Below, piece by piece: positions 60,306 to 64,000 of a stretch of DNA of 64,000 nt. Position 1 is the first letter of the stretch, and each line of letters starts with the position of its first letter. Source of the stretch: Piliocolobus tephrosceles. Taxonomy: Eukaryota; Chordata; Mammalia; Primates; Cercopithecidae. A model generated the notes under the pieces. The model made no database searches. It saw only the letters and a program-made list of their open reading frames with translations, and was not told where the DNA came from. The stretch spans positions 140,121,639 to 140,185,638 of the forward strand of contig NC_045437.1 of assembly GCF_002776525.5 (NCBI RefSeq), in the 5' to 3' direction. The position numbers and the translations under genes were made by a program.

Positions 60306-60624
60306 CAGTTATCCCTCAGTATCCATGGAGGAATGATTCCAGGACCTTTCATGGATATCAAAATGAGTGGATATCCCTGATATAAAATGGCTTAGTATTT
60401 TCATATAACCTGTGCACATCCTCCCATATACTATAAATCATCTCTAGATTACTTATAATACCTAATACAATGTAAATTGTATGCAAAGAGTTGCTATATT
60501 GTTTAGAGAATAATGACCCAAAAAAAGTCTGTACATGTTCAATACAATTTTTAAAAATATATTTTTGATCCATGGTCGGTTGAATCCACAGATGCAGAAT
60601 CTGTGGGTATAGAGGGTTGACTGT
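60306..60624. mobile_element. Tigger-family non-autonomous DNA transposon
   Basis: Begins CAGTTATCCCTCAGTATCCATGG and ends ...GTATAGAGGGTTGACTG, with the internal 'aatcatctctagattacttataatacctaatacaatgtaaat' of a Tigger-derived MITE. Subfamily not assigned; no coding capacity. Confidence 0.75.
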
Positions 60625-60672
60625 TTAAATGTTAGATGAATGATTCATTGTGATCCTTTAAGTCTGATATAT

Positions 60673-60952
60673 ATTTTTTCTTTTTTTCTTTTTTCTTTTT
60701 TTCCTGCAGGCTGGACTGCAGTGGTATGATCACGGCTCCCTGCAGCCTTACCTTCCAGGCTCAAGCAATCCTCCCACCTCAGCCTTCCAAGTAGCTGGGA
60801 CTTCAGGCATATGCCACCAAACCCAGCTAATTTTTAAATTTTTTATAGAGACAGAGTTTCACCATGTTGCCCAGGCTGGTTTGAACTCCTGGGCTCAAGC
60901 AATCTGCCTATCTCTGCCTTCCTCAGCCTCCCGAAGTACTGGGATTACCAGC
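60673..60952 (-). mobile_element. Alu (AluJ-like), inverted
   Basis: Diverged; first-monomer start lost in a T/C-rich head. Confidence 0.9.
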
Positions 60953-61130
60953 CTTTTTTTTTTTTTTTTTTTTTTTTTTAATGTGTCGCGGTCTCGCTGT
61001 GTCATCCGGACTGAAGTACAGTGAGCAAGATCACAGCTTGCTGCAGCCTCGAACTCTTGCATTCAAGCATTCCTCCCATCTCAACATCCCTAGTAGCTGG
61101 GACTACAGGTGCATGCCACCATACCCAGCT
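60953..61130 (-). mobile_element. Alu fragment, inverted
   Basis: Long T head then one diverged monomer ('gtcgcggtctcgctgtgtcatccggac...ccatacccagct'). Confidence 0.87.
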
Positions 61131-61134
61131 ATAG

Positions 61135-61390
61135 GTCTCAGAGTAAACTTAATTTCCTCCTGGACTTTCCCGCAGACCCTAATCCAAACCAGGCTTCCTG
61201 TATACACTTCACATTTCCCTCTTTATCACCCTCATAGTTACCTGTCAGCTGCCACTCTCTCCCTCTAGATTGTGAGCTCCATGTGGGCAGAACTGTGTTT
61301 GTCTCAGACGCCCTGAGCCCCAGTTCCCCAAACAGCACCAGGCACATTGTAGGCAACCAGCACATACTTGCTGAATAAACAGATGAAATG
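61135..61390 (+). repeat. L2 LINE 3' end
   Basis: 'attgtgagctccatgtgggcagaactgtgtttgtc...agcaccaggcacattgtaggcaaccagcacatacttgctgaataaa'. Confidence 0.75.
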
Positions 61391-61439
61391 AAAGTTCACA
61401 GGTTCATCATGAAACAGAGGACACTGTCTGCCTAACAAA

Positions 61440-61625
61440 ATGCCCATCAATGGTACTTCACTCATTCATTCAACAATTATTAGTGCCTCTTCTATAGTCT
61501 TCCTCACACCATCCTGGTGGCAGAAGGGAAATAGGGAGACACAGAGATGAATAAGACAGATGTGGTTCCTGTCCTCAAAGACTCTACAGTCCACTGTGAG
61601 AAGGTGCTGTAAAACATAGGAAGAT
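61440..61625. repeat. Old interspersed repeat fragment
   Basis: 'ttcattcaacaattattagtgcctcttc...gagatgaataagacagatgtggttcctgtcctcaaagactctacagtc' is a widespread old-repeat text. Family not assigned. Confidence 0.45.
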
Positions 61626-61781
61626 ACAGTGCAGTGCAGCCACGTTGTTTTAGTCTGTAACAATTTTGTTTCCTAGGAGGCTGGGGCTGGTCTTTGGAAC
61701 AATGAAAGTGAAAAGTAACCGAAAACAAATACTGTTTCCTGCTTTAGCCAGCACCACCAGTTCCCAGCAAGCTACTTTTCT

Positions 61782-61819
61782 GTCTCTCTCCCTCCTTCCC
61801 TCCCTCCCTCCGTTCTTCC
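61782..61819. repeat. CCCT/CCTT pyrimidine tract
   Basis: Pyrimidine simple repeat at the head of the next Alu's poly-T. Confidence 0.85.
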
Positions 61820-62134
61820 TTTTTTTTTTTTTTTTTTTTTTTTGTTGTTGTTTTTTTGAGACGGAGTCCCACTGTGTTGCCCAGGCTGGAGTGCAATGGT
61901 GCCATCTCCACTCCTGCAACCTCCGCCTCCCAGGTTCAAGTGATTCTCCTGTCTCAGCCTCCCAAGTAGCTGGGATTACAGGCATGCCACCAGGCCCAGC
62001 TAATTTTTGTATTTTTAGTAGAAACGGGGTTTCACCATGTTGGTCAGGCTGGTCTCAAACTCCTGACCTCGTGATCCATCCACCTCGGCCTCCCAAAGTG
62101 CTGGAATTACAGGCATGAGCCACCATGGCCGGTC
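61820..62134 (-). mobile_element. Alu (AluS-type), inverted
   Basis: Full-length inverted Alu with long poly-T. Confidence 0.95.
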
Positions 62135-62152
62135 CCTTTCTTTCTTTTTTAA

Positions 62153-62254
<102 letters not shown>

Positions 62255-62311
62255 TGAGTAGCTGGAACTACAGGCACATGCCGCCTAATTTAAAAAGAAA
62301 AATTTTGCAGA

Positions 62312-63204
<893 letters not shown>

Positions 63205-63339
63205 ATTATAGATACAGGGTCTCCCTATGTTGCCCAGGCTGGTCTTGAGCTCCCGAGCTCAAGTGATCCTCCTGCCTCAGCCTCCCAAAGCGCTGGGATT
63301 ATAGGCGTGAGCTACCACACCCGGCCAGGGCTGTCTTTA

Positions 63340-63490
63340 GAGCAGGAAGAGTAAGTCCTGTCCCAAGGGCATCAAGGCCACCACCTGTTTCTCTGCCTGG
63401 AAACCTATTCAGCCTTCAAGGTGCTACTTAAGTAGCAGTTGGTCCAGGAAACCTTCTTGCTCCTGCTAGAGGTCTGTATGCGCCCCGGTC
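63340..63490 (+). repeat. L2 LINE fragment
   Basis: 'gcctggaaacctattcagccttcaaggtgctacttaagtagcagttggtccaggaaacc'. Confidence 0.6.
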
Positions 63491-64000
63491 ACAGCTCTAG
63501 TGATTTTCTGGGAATATAGCAGGATTTGCCAAGGACAATCCAAATTTCATGTCATTTGCTTCTTTAAAAAAAGAAAAGGTGATTCAATGAATGTGTAACT
63601 ACATGTGATTTCATGTTTGGACTTCAGCGGAGGCAGAAAATAGCCTCTGTCAGACCACGTGACCTGATCTGTGGTTTGGAGAACATGGTCACCATAATTA
63701 CAGCATTGACCACATGCTGTAACAGTTTCCTCTCTCTTTCCCTCCACCCCCCACTGCACCCGCCCTTCCCCCAACACACACATACAGTGAACTTTTCAAG
63801 TGCTAGGACTATTTGCTTCCTGGCAGACCTTGATATCTGTTAAACAGTAGAGAAAATCTGTAAAATGGGCAGGCCATGCTTCAGCCACACAATGGATATA
63901 AAATGTGGAAACCGAAGACTGTCTGATATAGGGGATGTGGGTAATTCACAGCAATTAATTACTGACTCTGATGCATGCCACCTGCTTTCTTGTATCTGTT
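63491..64000. other. Repeat-free upstream flank
   Basis: No gene. Contains CCACGTGACC at 63656-63665 and the AT-rich 'cagcaattaattactgactc' at 63949-63968. A possible distal regulatory element, unproven. Confidence 0.4.

Overview
The window is nuclear DNA from a primate, most likely an Old World monkey. The evidence is dozens of Alu elements plus older MIR, L2, L1M and DNA-transposon relics, canonical GT-AG splice junctions, and a CpG island. Two Alus (12705-13008 and 32587-32879) carry the changes I associate with the cercopithecid AluYR lineage, such as 'caagcctgtaatcc' near the 5' end and a 'gatccggccactgc'-type second monomer, rather than human AluY. There is no prokaryotic gene, CRISPR array, operon or plasmid feature.

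The only protein-coding gene I can support is the 5' half of NDST1 (bifunctional heparan sulfate N-deacetylase/N-sulfotransferase 1). It lies on the minus strand, so transcription runs from high to low coordinates. Six coding exons join in frame with canonical splice sites: 17704-17192 (residues 1-171), 10824-10330 (172-336), 5679-5592 (337-366), 3755-3601 (366-417), 2920-2735 (418-479) and 271-143 (480-522). They encode the short cytosolic tail, the signal anchor and most of the N-deacetylase domain, including the D319/D320/H389/H393 metal-site residues. The remaining exons, with the end of the N-deacetylase domain and the sulfotransferase domain, lie beyond position 1. The probable non-coding first exon and promoter sit in the CpG island at about 53.1-54.3 kb, which gives a first intron of about 35.6 kb.

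Layout: 1-17.8 kb holds coding exons and introns 2-6, with scattered Alu, MIR and L2. 17.8-53.3 kb is intron 1, repeat-rich, with a few non-repetitive stretches that could hold enhancers. 53.1-54.3 kb is the CpG island. 54.3-64 kb is upstream flank, dominated by an Alu cluster within a local duplication (54.8-56.4 kb), a 100-N gap with suspicious flanks (57.3-58.5 kb) and nested Alus (60.6-63.3 kb). Two assembly gaps are present (42602-43001 and 57333-57432).

I found no undescribed biological system. The points most worth a second look are structural: a probable assembly or insertion anomaly at 57.3-58.5 kb, a diverged local duplication at 54.8-56.4 kb, a perfect tandem duplication just upstream of the exon 7 acceptor, a tail-only retroinsertion at 25.5 kb, and a compact cluster of RFX-like and palindromic motifs in intron 1. 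Repeat subfamily names come from memory of consensus sequences, not from a database search.
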